Positions 31,436 to 45,604 of a DNA stretch of 64,000 nt are shown in pieces. Under the pieces are notes generated by a model. The model had not been told where the DNA came from. It searched no databases and saw only the letters and a list, made by a program, of their open reading frames with translations. The position numbers and the translations under genes are program-made. How positions within the stretch are numbered: position 1 is the stretch's first letter; every line of letters starts with the position of its first letter. The stretch comes from Aldrovandia affinis (taxonomy: Eukaryota > Chordata > Actinopteri > Notacanthiformes > Halosauridae), in assembly GCA_029706075.1 (NCBI GenBank), contig JAINUG010000026.1, positions 468,501-532,500 of the forward strand, given 5' to 3'.

Positions 31436-31725
31436 ATCTAATTGTGGCCCATTCACAATCTGTAACTCCTCCCCGTCGTGATTCATGTTTTGTCATTCAT
31501 TCACTGATAGCCTTATCTCCTTCACATTCGCCGTGAATCGCGATTGCCTTTCATTCACCATTAACTGTTACTCCTCCCCGTCTAACTTTAAATGTAACTC
31601 CCTCCCATTCACCATTAACGCTCACCCCTCCCCGTCTATCTTTAACTGTAACTCCCCCCCCCCATTCATCGTTCCGTCTAACTCCTCCCTATTCACTATC
31701 AACTCTACCTGTCAACCTTTCCTCT
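31436..31725. repeat. degenerate tandem repeat, CATTCACC/CTCCTCCCCGTCTA units
   Basis: Phrases such as CATTCACCATTAACTGTTAC and CTCCTCCCCGTCTAACTTTA recur about every 55 bases with growing divergence across nearly 300 bases. Confidence 0.7.
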
Positions 31726-32400
31726 ACTCTAATAAACAAAGTTCTTGAGCTCCTGAAATGTAACACACGAGACAGAATGCACAAGCAGTCGTAAGAAAAT
31801 ACGTACCCACTGCTTTTAATCGTTTATGTATTAAAAATAACTGTCGTTAGAGAAATGCTCCAGTTTTGCTGCAGTTTGCAGGGGTTTGGAGCGCTCCTGC
31901 ACCACACTGAGTGGTTGTGATGTGGTTGTGATTGCTCTCTTTTGCGCTGGGTTTAATGAAGCAGTTTGGGGGCAGCGGAGTGCCAGTCCCCCAATGGGCC
32001 CCCCCTGAGGCCTGGGCCTGCATTGATGTGTGTGGGAACAGGGTAAAGGGCCCAGTCAACGGGCCGATTGTGTGCAGAATCACATTGGAGTTATTGTGCT
32101 GCAGAGTCTGTGCAGGATGAGGGAGCCCATTGTTCCTTTTCAGCGTAAGGGAGAGACCCTTCCCAAAATGCAGTCCAAGAAAATTGTTCCTTCAAGGGCT
32201 CAGGTTACCAGGCAGTCTCTCCCCTCTGCTTCCCTCTGCTTTCTTTTTCTGTTCTTTCTTCTCCTCTCCTCTTCTCCTCTTCTCTCATCCTCTGTTAATC
32301 CCCACCAGCCCCGGTGGCAGCTTTGTGTTATATTGGAAAAGGCAGTGCTGATACACATATACTCATTCATGATATGTCTGACAAGTACTGTTACTATTGC

Positions 32401-32590
32401 TTGCAGAGTAAGAGAGAGACAGTGAGAGATGGAGAGAGGGTGTGAGAGAGAGCAGAAGAAAAAGAGAGAGGGTGAGAGAGAGAGAAAAATGTAAGAGAGG
32501 GAGAGAGGGTGACAGAGAGGGTGGGTGAGAGAGGGTGAGGGAGCCAGAGAGAGAACAGAAAGATGGAGGGGGAGATAAAGAGACAGAGAC
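32401..32590. repeat. GA-rich low-complexity block
   Basis: Purine-only stretches (GAGAGAG, GGGTGAGAG words) for about 190 bases; a second similar block lies at 33410-33540. Open frames on the minus strand here are composition artefacts. Confidence 0.85.
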
Positions 32591-33852
32591 TGAAAAGGCT
32601 GAAAGTGTTGGAGTAGTTTCCTGTTCAATAATAACACAGATGCCTGCAGATAAAATCCTTTAATAAAAGGTTTTTTTATTCAAGTTAATTGCACCTTTCA
32701 GATCAGCTCTCCCACAGTGCAACACTTTACCAGTAGGCTTAAATGACATAATATGCGTGAGGTGCCTCTGTTCTGTCGTCAGGAGAACTGAACTAAACAA
32801 GGCTAACGTGGCTGGTGAGAATGCCCCTTGCCTTTCACCCTCTCCGAAGAGGGGCACAGTGGGAGTGGTCCATCCTCTTATCGCTCACAGTGACCGACTA
32901 GTTTACACTAGTTTACACTGGTATAGACTGTCATAAATCAAGATTTTCCTATTAACGGATGGCCCAAAATGAATGATTAGTATGCTGCACTATTCTGCAC
33001 TGTACTGTATGTAATTCAATGGTGATTGAAAACTGTTGCTAATATATGGCTAGGGTAAGGCTATTAAGATTATTGACTCTTACATGTTATTTTTTGGCTC
33101 TTCTCTGAGAGTATATCCACAGGCTTTTCCACTGTTTGACACATAAATGCAAAAGTCAGCAGTGGACTTCCTGGCACCTGCTGCACAAGGGGACGTGATG
33201 CATCCATAGTATTTATTCCTCTTGCCCCAGTCCACACACCTAACTGGGGCTGATCTGTCACAGAGTGCCAGGGGGTATGGCTAAGATCCTAGGGACAAAA
33301 AGAGCGTGACTGGCTGAAAAAGTGAGTGAGTGACTTACACAGTGAAAGAGTACAAACTGAATGAAGCAACGGTGGTGCGAGTGAGTGAGTGAGTAAGCAA
33401 ATTAATGAGGGGGAGAATAGTAGAGTTCGGGAAAAAGCACAGAAAGGAAGAGAGGCAAAGGAGAGAAAAAAGGGAGAGAGAGGATAAATGGAGAAAGAGA
33501 GAGAGAGAGAGAGGGTGAAAAGAAAGGCAGAGAGAGGCAGCCTCTTTCTTTGCCCTTGTCCCAATGAGACCTGCTGAGGCCTGGCACGAGAAACAAAGAG
33601 CCCCTGTTTCTACTAACCCTGACCGAGCGGCACAGCCAGGACCTGTGGCCAACCAAAAAGTATGTAGCAGCTCAGAAACAGACACTTAAACTCAACTTAC
33701 ATATCAACTCAATTATGGTGTAATACAAAGCAAATAGACTACAATCCTATACCTTCTGTATATTTATCAGTGCTGTAGAGGTGTTCATACGCTTCTCCAG
33801 TTCCAGTTCTCCAGTTCTCCAAACTCCTCTACAGAGTTGCACAATCACAAGA

Positions 33853-33983
<131 letters not shown>

Positions 33984-34434
33984 AAGATATTAGTAATATA
34001 CTGCACAGAAGCAGAAGTGTTCTGTACGTAAACAAAACTGTATTTATATGTTTTATACAGAAACACAGTTCTGCTTGCAACACCTTACCAAGGCCCTAGG
34101 AAATATCCCTGCTTAAACCACACACACCTATCTGGAACAGGTTTTTCTGGAAATTAATTTTACCAGAACGGTTCTCATGACTGTACAGGCCAGGAATATA
34201 ACTATTTTGGAGTCAAGGATGCGTCTAACCATGAGACCCAAAAAGGTGAAAAAAGACCATTCACCATTCAGAGTCACAATTATATTGTTAATTGCCTGTA
34301 AAGTATTCAACTCAGTCAAGGCTATTAAACCACTAAACAGTTCCGTCAACCAGTGGTATTATTTTTGTGAGAAAAAATTAGTATTTATGACGAAAGTCCA
34401 AATGGAAAAACTGTGTAACAAGCTCAATATAAAC

Positions 34435-34792
34435 ACACTCTCAGAAAAAAAGGTACCATGTTGCACCGAAATACTTGTCTCTATGGCAGTGCCCCTTAAT
34501 GGTACTGAATTGTACCTTTAGTCAGAAGAACATAATTGTACCATTGCGAGAAAAACAACATTGCTTGCAGTAGAAGTCTTACTTTCATTCCAATATGGCT
34601 ACCAGTGAGAATAAGGATTCAGGACCCTACCTTTGTACGTATCTGTACCTTTCCTAAATTTGTACCTTTTCACTGGGAAAAGGTAAATAACCGTTTCATG
34701 AAGGATCTTATGTATACCTTCGAAGGTACATTGGGCAACAGTGTTCATTGGACAAAAGTGTACCCTAATTGTACTTTCATTTTTGAGTGTGC
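34435..34792. mobile_element. MITE with GTACC subrepeats
   Basis: The left end ACACTCTCAGAAAAAAAGGT and the right end, whose complement reads ACACTCAAAAATGAAAGTAC, form imperfect terminal inverted repeats. The interior carries many GGTAC and GTACC words. Non-coding, typical of a non-autonomous fish DNA transposon. Confidence 0.65.
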
Positions 34793-37529
34793 AGGTTCAG
34801 TTCACACATTGACTCCCTAAGATGTTCTTTGCATGAGAATATACAGAGGTGGTGTGCTGAATGCAAACACACTACCCTGCCAGACACAAAGCAATTAAAT
34901 AACACTGCAATCAATACTTTATTTCACTTTTAAAGGAACTGTCACTGAACATGTCACAGAGTACAATTACAGAGAAGCAATGCAAACCTTAGTGTTGTAC
35001 AGAGGATATGGGTGTTATTATTATTCAAAATAATACAGGATAAAACTCCTTGAGATCTACCATCGCATTTTCCAGGTTGTCCTACATAAAGCAGATTAAA
35101 CATAAAGTAATACATTATGACAGGAGAAAGATGTCAGATTATCCAGACAAATGTTATAAAAACATGACGTGTCTGAACGCATTCCCACTATTCCTGGTTC
35201 GGGCAAGCATATTTTGTTTTGAAGGGTGTGGCTGAATTAATTAATTAAATTGCTGTCCCGCCTCCTGGGTTTGATGGGTGTTTCTGCTTACAGCCAGCTG
35301 GTCTCTGTGCTTAAAAGTTTAATGAGCACACACACGAGAGTAATGGACAATAACTGACATGCTGCATGTGTTCAAGGAAATAGAAAAGTAAAATTTGCAC
35401 AATCATTCACTATTCAGTCAATACAATAAGCAACCCATACATTTCCTTGCTCAGGTGACTGAACAGACATACAAGTATTTGATTCCTTTATAAGGACATG
35501 TTTATAATCAGTCATGGTGACTGAAGACTTCACCGACCACAGTGAATGCAGATGTGCTTTTGGACAATGCATGTTTGTAATCCCTTCAGTGCGTATTGGA
35601 ATAGTATTGAATGTGCTGCATGTTTGCTTGTTGGGGGTTGCCTTGTGAAAGAGATGTTTGCATTGGAGGGGGGGAGTGGTGGTGTCTGAGTGATCTCACA
35701 GCACTCTGAATGCCCTCACCAGGTGCCTGAAGGTGGAGCCACTCCCTACGCTGCCGTTGGTAGATAAACAGGCCATTAGGCACAGCGTAAAGAATGAAAT
35801 TCTCCGCAATTGGCATCTTGCTATGGTAATATTTTCACAAACACTGCACAATGAATACACTCCACATTTGCATAGGTTGAGTGTGGGGCCTGAAAGCCTC
35901 AGGATACAGGTTAAGACATGGCTTGACAATGATTTCCCTGAATGCAAAATGTTATGGCCATTGTCACACCATTGTCATAACACTTGGTGGAAACCAGCTT
36001 TGTGACCATTCCTTCCAGCTACATCCTGTACTGCAATACTGGGCGTCCCAGGGTGAACACCACCAGCCCCTTCACTCTCAATACACACACACATGCACTT
36101 CAGAGGTAAGACTTGAGAGGTACCACAGACGTAATCCCTGTACACTTGGTTGTAAATATTTTCAGCAGGTCCACCGTCACAGTTGAGCTTAGTCACATGT
36201 GCGATCACACATACAGTATTGCAATTACATAGCATATTGCAAAGCGATGGCCCCCCATAAACCATTTACATCGAGATGCTGTCTCAATCTGATGTGTACT
36301 GCAGTCCAGCGCATGTACACTGTGGTAGCTCAAGGTTGCATGGACTTGCAAGGCTTTCAAGCCAAATGGCTGGTGACTGGTGAGATATGGCTAATGGCTA
36401 ATAATCTCGAGACAATGTTAAGAATGCGCCAAATATACAGTAATATGAATGAGTGAAAGCTGGTAAAAATCAAGTAAAAAATCGGTACAAATTTAGTTAA
36501 TGCACAACTAGGGACAACGGTAGAGTTGAATGATATATGGAAATAAATTATTTGAATTGTGTTGGATAATTTCCCCCCTTTTTTTCCTGTGTCGAGTTTG
36601 AGCCAGTCTGGAGATAAAGGGACCATGACCAGGGACCTACTGCAGTGCCATGACAAGCGGTTTGCACACATGAAGTGCAAAATGTGGGATGAATAAGTGA
36701 GTCTGAGAGAAGATATTCACACTTAGCTATAGAGGCCATTTTAGATGGACATAGGGCAACAAAATGTGTTTTGGGCATATCTATGGGTTATAGGACCAGT
36801 ACAGTATGTGAAAACTGAGCCGAATCAGACATTCTACATTGAAAGCCTAAAATTCCCCAATTTACAGTCTGTAAAGATGCGCTGTCCAAAACTGTGACCT
36901 GTTCCACAAATTCAGTCTCTGTTCAATTCTTCCTGTTCAATTCCAGCCCATTCCCGTGTTTACTGATTCTATCTCATGTCCAATCCTATAATTCTCAATA
37001 TGGTTCTACCAGGATGGAACAAAATAATAAAAAAATATAAATCCCGTTCAAATTGATATCCTGTTCAAAACCAGCATAGTGTAGTGGTGCTTTTGTATCT
37101 GGGCTTGGGAAGGACTGAGGATTTAGTTCCTTTAATGTAGCTCCCCACCTGAATGCCATCAATACATATCCAACCATCACTGTGAAAGGTATATTTTGTC
37201 AAATAATTTAGCAAACCATTGGGGGTCGCTCTGGAATAGGACACCTGCTAAGCAAAATATCAGTCTGTGAAGCAACTGAATGAATAGAGATTTATGACTG
37301 CACTACAAGAGCTGCAGACTGTGGCTGACCTTTCTTCATCCAAGTTGTCCCATATTCGTCAAGAACAAGTATATTTCAAAATTCATTTTCGAATAAAACA
37401 AGGAACAGAGCTGACAGACTGCACTGTCTTATTAACGCTGAAAATGCTGCCATTTGAACAGCTTTTGATTTAATAGCGGCAGAGAATGGGTGCCATACTG
37501 TGAGTTTCTTATATAATTATTTAGGTAAA
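34793..37529. other. gene-poor spacer
   Basis: No recognised repeat or exon. A minus-strand 76-codon frame at 35586-35816 reads protein-like at its start but matches no family known to me. Confidence 0.5.
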
Positions 37530-37905
37530 ATAAAGGAAACACGAACATAAAGTGTCTTAATAGGGTGTTGGGCCACCACGAGCCAGCAGAACAGCTTAAA
37601 TGCACCTTGGCATAGATTCTACAAGTGTCTGGAACTCTATTGGAGGGATGCAACACCATTCTTCCATGAGAAATTCCATCATTTGGTGTTTTGTTGATGG
37701 TGATGGAAAACTGTCTCAGGCACTGTTCCTGAATCTCCCATAAGTGTTGAATTGGGTTGAGATCTGGTGACTGAGACGGCCATATGGTTTACACCATTTT
37801 CATTCTCATCAAACCATTCAGTGACCATTCGTGCCCTGTGGATGGGGGCACTGTCATCCTGGAAGAGACCACATCCAATCAGGATAGAAATGCTTCACCA
37901 TAGGA
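37530..37905 (-). mobile_element. Tc1/mariner transposase C-terminal fragment
   Basis: Minus-strand pieces in two frames give FQDDSAPIHRARMVTEWFDE and WPSQSPDLNPIQHLWEIQEQ, the second and third catalytic blocks of Tc1-like transposases, with Gln where Glu is expected. The family differs from the intron-1 copies. Confidence 0.72.
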
Positions 37906-39853
37906 TCATGGAGTTGTATTATATTAGAGACCAGGTCATGCTGTCCGCTGTATGGAAGTGCTTGAAGCGTGGTGAATTGTATGAGAGAGCTAAGCATGTT
38001 GTACATTGTATGGTAAAGCATGGTGCATTGTGGATTACACACTGAGGCTGGATCTAACCTTAAAATAGTGTGCCAGTCAGGTGAGCAGTACTGTTTGTCA
38101 GCTGTCTGGTGGGCATGTGGGGTGGCAGATACTGGTATTGATTTGTTCCAGCACCCTGGCTCTGGGGGATGGTAGACTGGCTCCGTGCCCATCTTATAGA
38201 TAGTGGACATAGCCAGAGGTCGCCCAACAGCCATCACTCCCTAAGTTTCTTCTCTTCCTCATATGTATTCATCCACCCACAGGCAGTGGATTCCATCTTC
38301 GAAATAACCGTCCTAAATAGTTTGACAAACCTGTTTTGTATTTGCATTATTTGGCATAACATTTTGAGTTTGTTTAGATCAATGTGTAGTCCTCTCTAGT
38401 GAATGAAGCCTACTCTCTGCAATTAGTGCTGTTCTCCAGTGTTTGCTGCTCTCCAATGTGCTGTTCGCCAATCTGTGCTACTCTCCTGTACCCTGTTTCT
38501 CAGCTGATGGATTTTGTTTCACAATACAACTAATCCCCCCCCCTCCCTGGGAGAACTTTCAGAGAGAGGGGGGCAGTAAACTGTGTGCGTGTGTGTGCGT
38601 GCATCTGTGTGTATAGTTAGGGTGACAAAATGAACCTGTCAGTAGTGATTACTCCCAGATCATTCCACTCAGAGAACTGTGTGTGGAGAGGTGGGTCTGG
38701 CACCTGACATTGCTACATTTGGCATGAGACACAGAGCTGCAAACCATTGGAGTGAGAGTAGGAGCCCCCCCCCAGCACTCACTGTTGCTAGGCAACCTCA
38801 GCCACGTGCCAAAGACCCTGCTTTAAAGATTAAAGTCAGGAATTCACGGGGCTCAAGCTGGAAATGTTTTTTAAATGAAATCACAAAAATATTGATGGAC
38901 GATGATAATGTTAGCAATCTTTGTTGTTCCCTCTTCAGACAAGAGATCATTCGATTGAGAAGGTGAGCTGAAAGCAAACTAAATAATGGAAGAAAAATCT
39001 TTAAATGAAATGTAAATGTCCAGAGCCCACTCCACAGTGAGCTGGGCACCACATATACGGCACCTGCCAATTATCAGCAGAATTCCTGCAGAAATCAATC
39101 AGGATGTTCATCTACTAAAAGACAGTAAAAAAACATTGTACTCCCCATACATCTCTATAATTCTTAACTGACCCACAAGTGTCCCTTTCAGGTCAGATAG
39201 TATCATTTTAAAGGGACAGTGGCAGGCGGCCATGGTACAGTGCATTATGACCTCTGTTCATTGTTTGGGTCCAGATGTTCAGTAATCTTCTGCAAAGCTC
39301 AGAAAACCATTAAATTAAAAGGAAAAGGAAAAGTCTGCATTGCTCCCTGCAATAAAGGTTGGGACAAGAAGTGCCACAGAAATGTCTTCATCTATTTCAT
39401 ACCAGGCCAGGAGCACCTGCCTCATAGGCCAGCCATGGGAAGCAGTTTGAAATGTTGAGAATACCTGACCCTTGCATATGGTGTTTACCTTGCATGCTCT
39501 ACTAAAATCCATCAAATTGCAACGTCTTCTGTAAACCAGTTATATAATGTAATGTGAAGTAAACATATGTGCTCCAGATAGACCTGCCCTTCTATTTATG
39601 TGGCCAGTGATTGGCCTTTGTATATCTCCTGTTGTCCACAATTCCTCATGCTTCTATTTTTACCAAGAGTTTAACCATGATTGAAATCAAGAGAAGCCGC
39701 AGGGCGATTTCCTGGCATTCCCTTTAATGTGGCATGAGTGACACCTTTATATTTGCCCATTTGGACTGCATGACTTTATCAAATTATCTTTGAGAAATGC
39801 TTGTGCATTCTGACAGAAAGGTGCTAGGAATTCTAAAAATGACATGCTATGTT

Positions 39854-39897
<44 letters not shown>

Positions 39898-42800
39898 TGT
39901 GTCTGTTCGTGTTCATTGGGGACTGGGGGAACATGGAATTTCTACATCAAAACATTGAGTTAACATTCTCGGCATGCAATGTTCTAGATTTCTAGATTTC
40001 TGTGGCATTGACGCAATATGTTATCACATTGTTGCAATAAAATAACAGTGAGATTGAATGTATTAAGTACGGCCGGGGAGGTGCTGGGCAAGTAAGAATT
40101 ACAACTGTTTATTTGTTTTTTAAAAACCGAACTTATCCTACATGTAAAATATATTTTATTTGATTTCATTTAATAATCATTACACAGAATGCCAATGATC
40201 AATTAAATGACCTTCTGAGGTGTAGCGCAAAAGTAAAACCGCTAGCCCACATAATTAATTTACGATTAGAGGAGGAACCTGGCCTGAGCCCCTTTTGTGT
40301 CACTTAACAACACAACACATCAAAGTTTTAAGGTTTCGAGGTTATCGTTGAAATTATCTTCTCGTGATGAGCATTGTGGTGACACAATGTATCTGACAAG
40401 GTCAATAGTGACACACGGACCTTCACTTTTCTCTGGTGCAGCCTGGAAAATGTACATTTCAACATAGTGCTCATAGATAGTAAAATTGTAACTGTGAGGT
40501 GGGGATGGAAGCGTATGTAATATGTGCTAGAGCATGGTTTAAGTCATCTGGTCACCCAATCATCAGATGCACACACATATACACAAAAAGATCCATTAAG
40601 AGGTACATTGAAACAATGTTGATGTCACACAGCTCAGAAATTGACCAACATAATTGAAAATACAAGAAGGGAGAAGCTGTATTTTTCAATATTGACATAT
40701 AACTCAAAGGGTGCCGATATTTCCTACAGTAGGCTCTGAAGCCTACATCCAAGCAAAAGCTGGAATTACAAGGGCTAAAAAAGGAAACAATAATGTGCCT
40801 CTCTCTGTGTCCCTCAGATCTAGTATTCAGTCCCTACAGCTGCGCAGGCAGTTGTCCACATTGATATTCAGTATCGACCTCACATTCACATGCAGGTGCT
40901 CGGAGGCCCTCTTCTCCTGAGATTTAGCATTAGCGTAAATAGTACTGGATGCAGGGACTACACCACCTGTGTCCTGTGCAGTTCATGTAACTCCTGCACT
41001 CTGTCAGTGATTGGCATACTTTGTTTTACCTTGTGACCTTCCTGCCCTTTTTGTCAACAAACTTTTCCTTGGACTACTGACTGTTTTGTAGTCCAGCTAA
41101 ACTAAGCTAAGTTAAGCTAACCAGAAAACAGGGAATCTTTATGAGACATATTGTTGAGTGAAGACACTCTCAGTGTTTCTGAATTATTTTCAATAGTTGT
41201 ATCTGTGTGCGAGGAATCCAGAAAACATTTTGTTCCTGTAAGTTGGATACATTGTAATTTCCTTAAGACTGTTCCTGCAATGCCTAAGGGATTTACAGGA
41301 AAGTTTGTAATGTTAGTAAATAAATATGGCATTTTGATACTTACGTTCTGAACATTATTCAAATGTTATTGATATATCCTCCACTATGTTTTTCATGACT
41401 GAATGATAACCATAAAGGGATGTTACCAATACATTTTAATGTGACATGACTGGAACATTTTGGAGAACATTCTCGTCAAAATGTAATTTCACAACCAAGT
41501 GGGAATCTAACCAGACTATTCCCCAATGTTCCTCAAACATTTTGTGTTACTTGAGAAGCTCATATGTCAAGTTGGAGAAAACACACTCATACAATAATAC
41601 CACTGTTTTCCTGAATGACCGACATAGAAGGGAGGTGATCTCAGAGGAGGCTGTGCTGTATTACTGATAGAATGACCCTCGACAAGCAGAAAGATTAGCA
41701 ATTCTCACCAAGAAACAACAAGACAGTAATAGAGAGTACATGACAGAGAGAAGAGAAGAGAGAGAAGGTAAGAAAGAGAGGGAAGGGAGAAAGAGGGATA
41801 GTGTTGTGGTAGACTGTGGTAGTAAGACCTGCCAATTGTTTCTGTGTCGAATATGATTTTGAGGAGCATGATTTGATTTCCCTCTGGCCTATGGATCAAA
41901 TGGGCTGAATTGTCTCTTCAGTAAAAATATTTTGTTTTGTTTGTCTCTTCAATACTACTGGTACTCACTGTAACACAATCCTAACAACATTCTCATCTAA
42001 TCTTTTAGTCTGCTTAAATAAACATTTTGAGCCCTTTGCAAGCCACCCCACTGACCAGTCTAGCAGTGAGCACATTTCATGAAAAATAGCCACATATGCT
42101 ACAGGATCATTTAGACAAACAGTGTGTTTTGGAAAGGATTGTCCTGACATGGAGGAATGTGTAATGGCGTGCTTACTTAAATGCCCCTTCTTCGCCATTA
42201 GCTTTGCCAACTCTTTGTCACTCTGTGCACACAACATCTCTCTGTATGTCCACAATGCACTGAAACAATCTATTGTTTTCCTGTTATCACTTATTTCTTC
42301 CTACCTCCTTACATCTCTGTACAAGGTAATGTATACAGGTGCTTGCTGACTGAACCAACATCTCACAAACCCCATTATGAAGTTAATGTGCCTTGTAGAT
42401 TAACGTTTGATTGGTTACATCTCTTGTTTCCCTTGACTTGACATGTGCAATCATTGTCAGAAGGCGTTTTGACTTCGGGTGGTGTGCCTTGCAGTTCAGA
42501 AAACTTTGGCAAATGAATAAATTGTCAAATTGAAAGCTTGTTCCCATGCCTGGTACCTAGCCCAATAATGAAAATGTGAAGGGGACAACAAAATTAACAT
42601 TATGTTGAAACACAGAGAAGGCTGTCTAGCTGGATTATTTGAAAGTACCAGGAAGAAATATTTATGCTCAGCAGAAACCGCATTCGATTGCCCCAGGGTT
42701 ATATGTTAGTTATTTAATCAATTCATAGATGTCAACATTCAAGTTTATAACACACACAATGGACGCAGTTGAATTGGCTTATTCAGAATTAATAAAAGAA

Positions 42801-43202
42801 AGAAAACAGCAACATAACTGTGTTGTAGAACAGAAAGAACTGAATTTTCCTTAGCTGGCTAGCAACAGAATGCAGCCAAGTGTCGTTATGTCCGAAGCTT
42901 GCTACAGAAGTACTGCATTCCTCCAACTTGCATTCATGCCGTTCATGGTGATATTGTTTTATATTGCAAAAAAATCCCCAAACAATTACACGTATGCACA
43001 TGTCTGTACCGTTGTTTTTAACTTTTCTCTGGCTGTGGAATTTTCTGCGTTCTTGCATTCTAAATAAGACTTGGCAACATTGGTAACAGCTGTGCATTGC
43101 TGTTGAGACCATCTTTTAGACACTTAATAGAAAAATTAATTGTCTGTGCTACCCCAGCTGCACTGAAGGATGTTGAAGGATGCAGTCGGGGAACAAATTA
43201 TA
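37906..43202. other. gene-poor spacer
   Basis: Contains microsatellites (38585-38615, 39856-39896) and a GA-rich tract (41730-41800). No gene recognised. Confidence 0.5.
39856..39896. repeat. (TG)n microsatellite
   Basis: About 20 uninterrupted TG units followed by imperfect TCTGTG copies. Confidence 0.97.
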
Positions 43203-43272
43203 GAGTGTTTTTCCAAAAATCACTCTGTCCACTTTTGGTCAAGGGACTGGAGTGAGTTTTGGAAAAACACTC
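43203..43272. repeat. hairpin MITE-like inverted repeat
   Basis: Arms GAGTGTTTTTCCAAAAATCACTC (43203-43225) and its near-complement at 43250-43272 match at 22 of 23 positions with a 24-base loop. AT-rich flanks on both sides read ATTATA. Confidence 0.8.
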
Positions 43273-43541
43273 TTCAATTATACATTGTATTTCAACAGAT
43301 GAAACAATAGTAAAATGAAATCCTATCTTACTTCATAAAATGTTTCAGAACATCCTTGGAGGAATCAACTGATCTGTCCTCCGTCAGGCGTTTATTGTTC
43401 TGAGGCTGAGCGGCAAGCATGGTACAGCTATGAATAATGCATGCATTTGGGCCCTCTAGGAACTGTGCTGACCCTGTTCTCTTTTTAAGCAAGAAGGATG
43501 GTTGTGTGTTTTGTGTGGGTCTCTCTGTATGCATGCCCACC

Positions 43542-43583
43542 TCTCTCTCTCTCTCTCTCTCTCGCTCTCTCTCACTCTCTCTC
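43542..43583. repeat. CT microsatellite
   Basis: CTCTCT run with single CG and CA interruptions, next to the L2 fragment at 43684. Confidence 0.9.
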
Positions 43584-43683
43584 ACCACATTCAGATTCAC
43601 TAAAGTCACTTGAAATCATTACATTCTCTAATGTCATCTACATGTCAGTGAATCTGTGTCCATCACTGTGGCATTTCTCCTTT

Positions 43684-43990
43684 TCAGACTCCACTACCAC
43701 TGAATTCTGTACATCTACCCAATTGTTATCACCACTGTCTACTTGCTCAACACTTCTTGTATATGTATCCCTGCCTACTCGTCATAAAAAAATAAATAAA
43801 ATAAAAATAATTACTAACCTTTTCCTTCCCAGTGTTACAGGTATGGTACGCAGCTGCCTACAACGATGTCTATCGCTGTATTACTGCACTGATCTCTTGC
43901 GCAAACTATGATTGTTCCTACCATGTGTGTTAATCTTGTAAGTCGCTCTGGATAAGAGCGTCTGCTAAATGATTAAAATGTAAAAATGTA
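43684..43990 (+). mobile_element. L2-like LINE 3' fragment
   Basis: It starts in the shared CTCCACTACCACTGAATTCT block and ends with AAGTCGCTCTGGATAAGAGC and AAAATG repeats. This is the third and shortest copy of the family in the window. Confidence 0.82.
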
Positions 43991-45553
43991 ATATTGTTTC
44001 AACACAGGGCTGGCTTCCAGTTAGTTTCGGGGAGGCCGGCAGCCCTCGAGTTTCTTTATTAGGCTGGCTTGTTTGTAGGCTCCACTGTCGACACCATGTC
44101 CACCTTGATCTCGACCCAAGGGCATTTCCATGGCAACACATACCAGAGAGTCCACAGGCTGCAAAAACAAATATGCTTCTCATCCATGTGAGAAAGATCT
44201 TATTCCGACACAACAACGGGATGGGATGAATATGGTCACTCCAGGTTTAGGACATCATTTTAAACAATCGGTTTTATGACTGTTTATTTCAGCACATGGA
44301 TGCAGTGGAGTGGGTGACGTTGCGATGGCAGTAGCAGTGCAGGCCCCATGAGTGTGATTCAGGAAGAGGGTGGCTTTGTAACGGTAGTATCATGGTGCAA
44401 ACTGTGAGAATTTTTCAGTACAGGAAGTCTGTGTAGAGGACTATTTAAAAATCTGTCTCAGTAGCTATATTTAAATTCCGGTCTGTCTTTCCCAACTGGG
44501 GTAAATAGATTTTGCCATGAATTACTGCCTGTGAGTCAGCCATTTTGGGATAAGGCTTTCTTTAGTGAATGATTTTTGGATTCATTTTAAACATTTAGAG
44601 AGCACTGCCAACAAACGAAACAACACAAGCAATGCAAAGGTGGATAGATCAGGCAGAAGAAAAATAATAACTGCAAAACTAAACCTTGCTAATTAAATTT
44701 ACGACAAAATACTCATGACCGGGCCTAGTAATAAAAGTGGTGCAACTTGCCCAGTGGAACTTTGCTGATGACCTTGCCAGAACGAAGATATTAAGATATT
44801 AAAGGCATAGTTTATAACAACAATAACAACTATTGAACAAAACTTAAAATCAGTAGCAGGCTCCATTCAGCCCTTCAGGATGGATTTCTTGAAGCAGCCA
44901 AGTCTGCCAATGAAAGACGTCTCAAGCGTATATTTGAATGCATTTGGGTGTTGTCCCTAAGAAGAAGCTGCCTTGGGCACATGTGCACATCCACACACAG
45001 TAACTGTTAAGAACTTCCAAAACTCCTTTATAACAGGGCGCTCCCAGAGTGGGATTAGGCTTTGAGTAAGCGGATCCTGATACATTGAGCTCATTAATCT
45101 GCCACCACATGTCTGAGCTAGCGGCGCACAAGTAGTGGTCATGTCGCTGCAGTGCTAATGGCAACTCCCATATTTACTCCCATAGAGGGAGCAGAGGAAC
45201 AGTGAGTCATAGTCAGTAACATGGAGGTAGTGGTTAGCACCAGACTCTCAGGTGAGGCAGTGGGGTGCACAGGCTGGAGATCTGTCAGAGAGCTGGGTGA
45301 GAGAAAGCAGAACTGAAGGAAATAAGCAAAGCTCCAGAGACCAGTGTACTGGCAGAGTAAAAGTTTAGGTGACTCACAGTTAGGAAGCAAGTGCCTTCGC
45401 TCTCATGCTTGCATTATGTCAGGTTGAGTTACTGGTTAGGGGTTTCATATGAGCCAAAGAACATCACTAAAGCTGAAGATGCACATGGCCCTGATGAATA
45501 TAATTTACATATATTACAAATAATAATAATACAAAATATAACACAAACTCACA

Positions 45554-45568
45554 GACATACACACACAC

Positions 45569-45599
<31 letters not shown>

Positions 45600-45604
45600 C
45601 ACGC
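45554..45604. repeat. CA-rich microsatellite
   Basis: Interrupted CA runs (ACATACACACACACACATAC then about nine CA units) followed by a TATATA stretch. Confidence 0.9.

Noticed and set aside
32200-33685. Several Ser/Leu-rich open frames
   Set aside because: Caused by purine-rich low-complexity sequence.
35586-35816. 76-codon minus-strand frame as a small gene
   Set aside because: No family resemblance, no splice context and no promoter signal.
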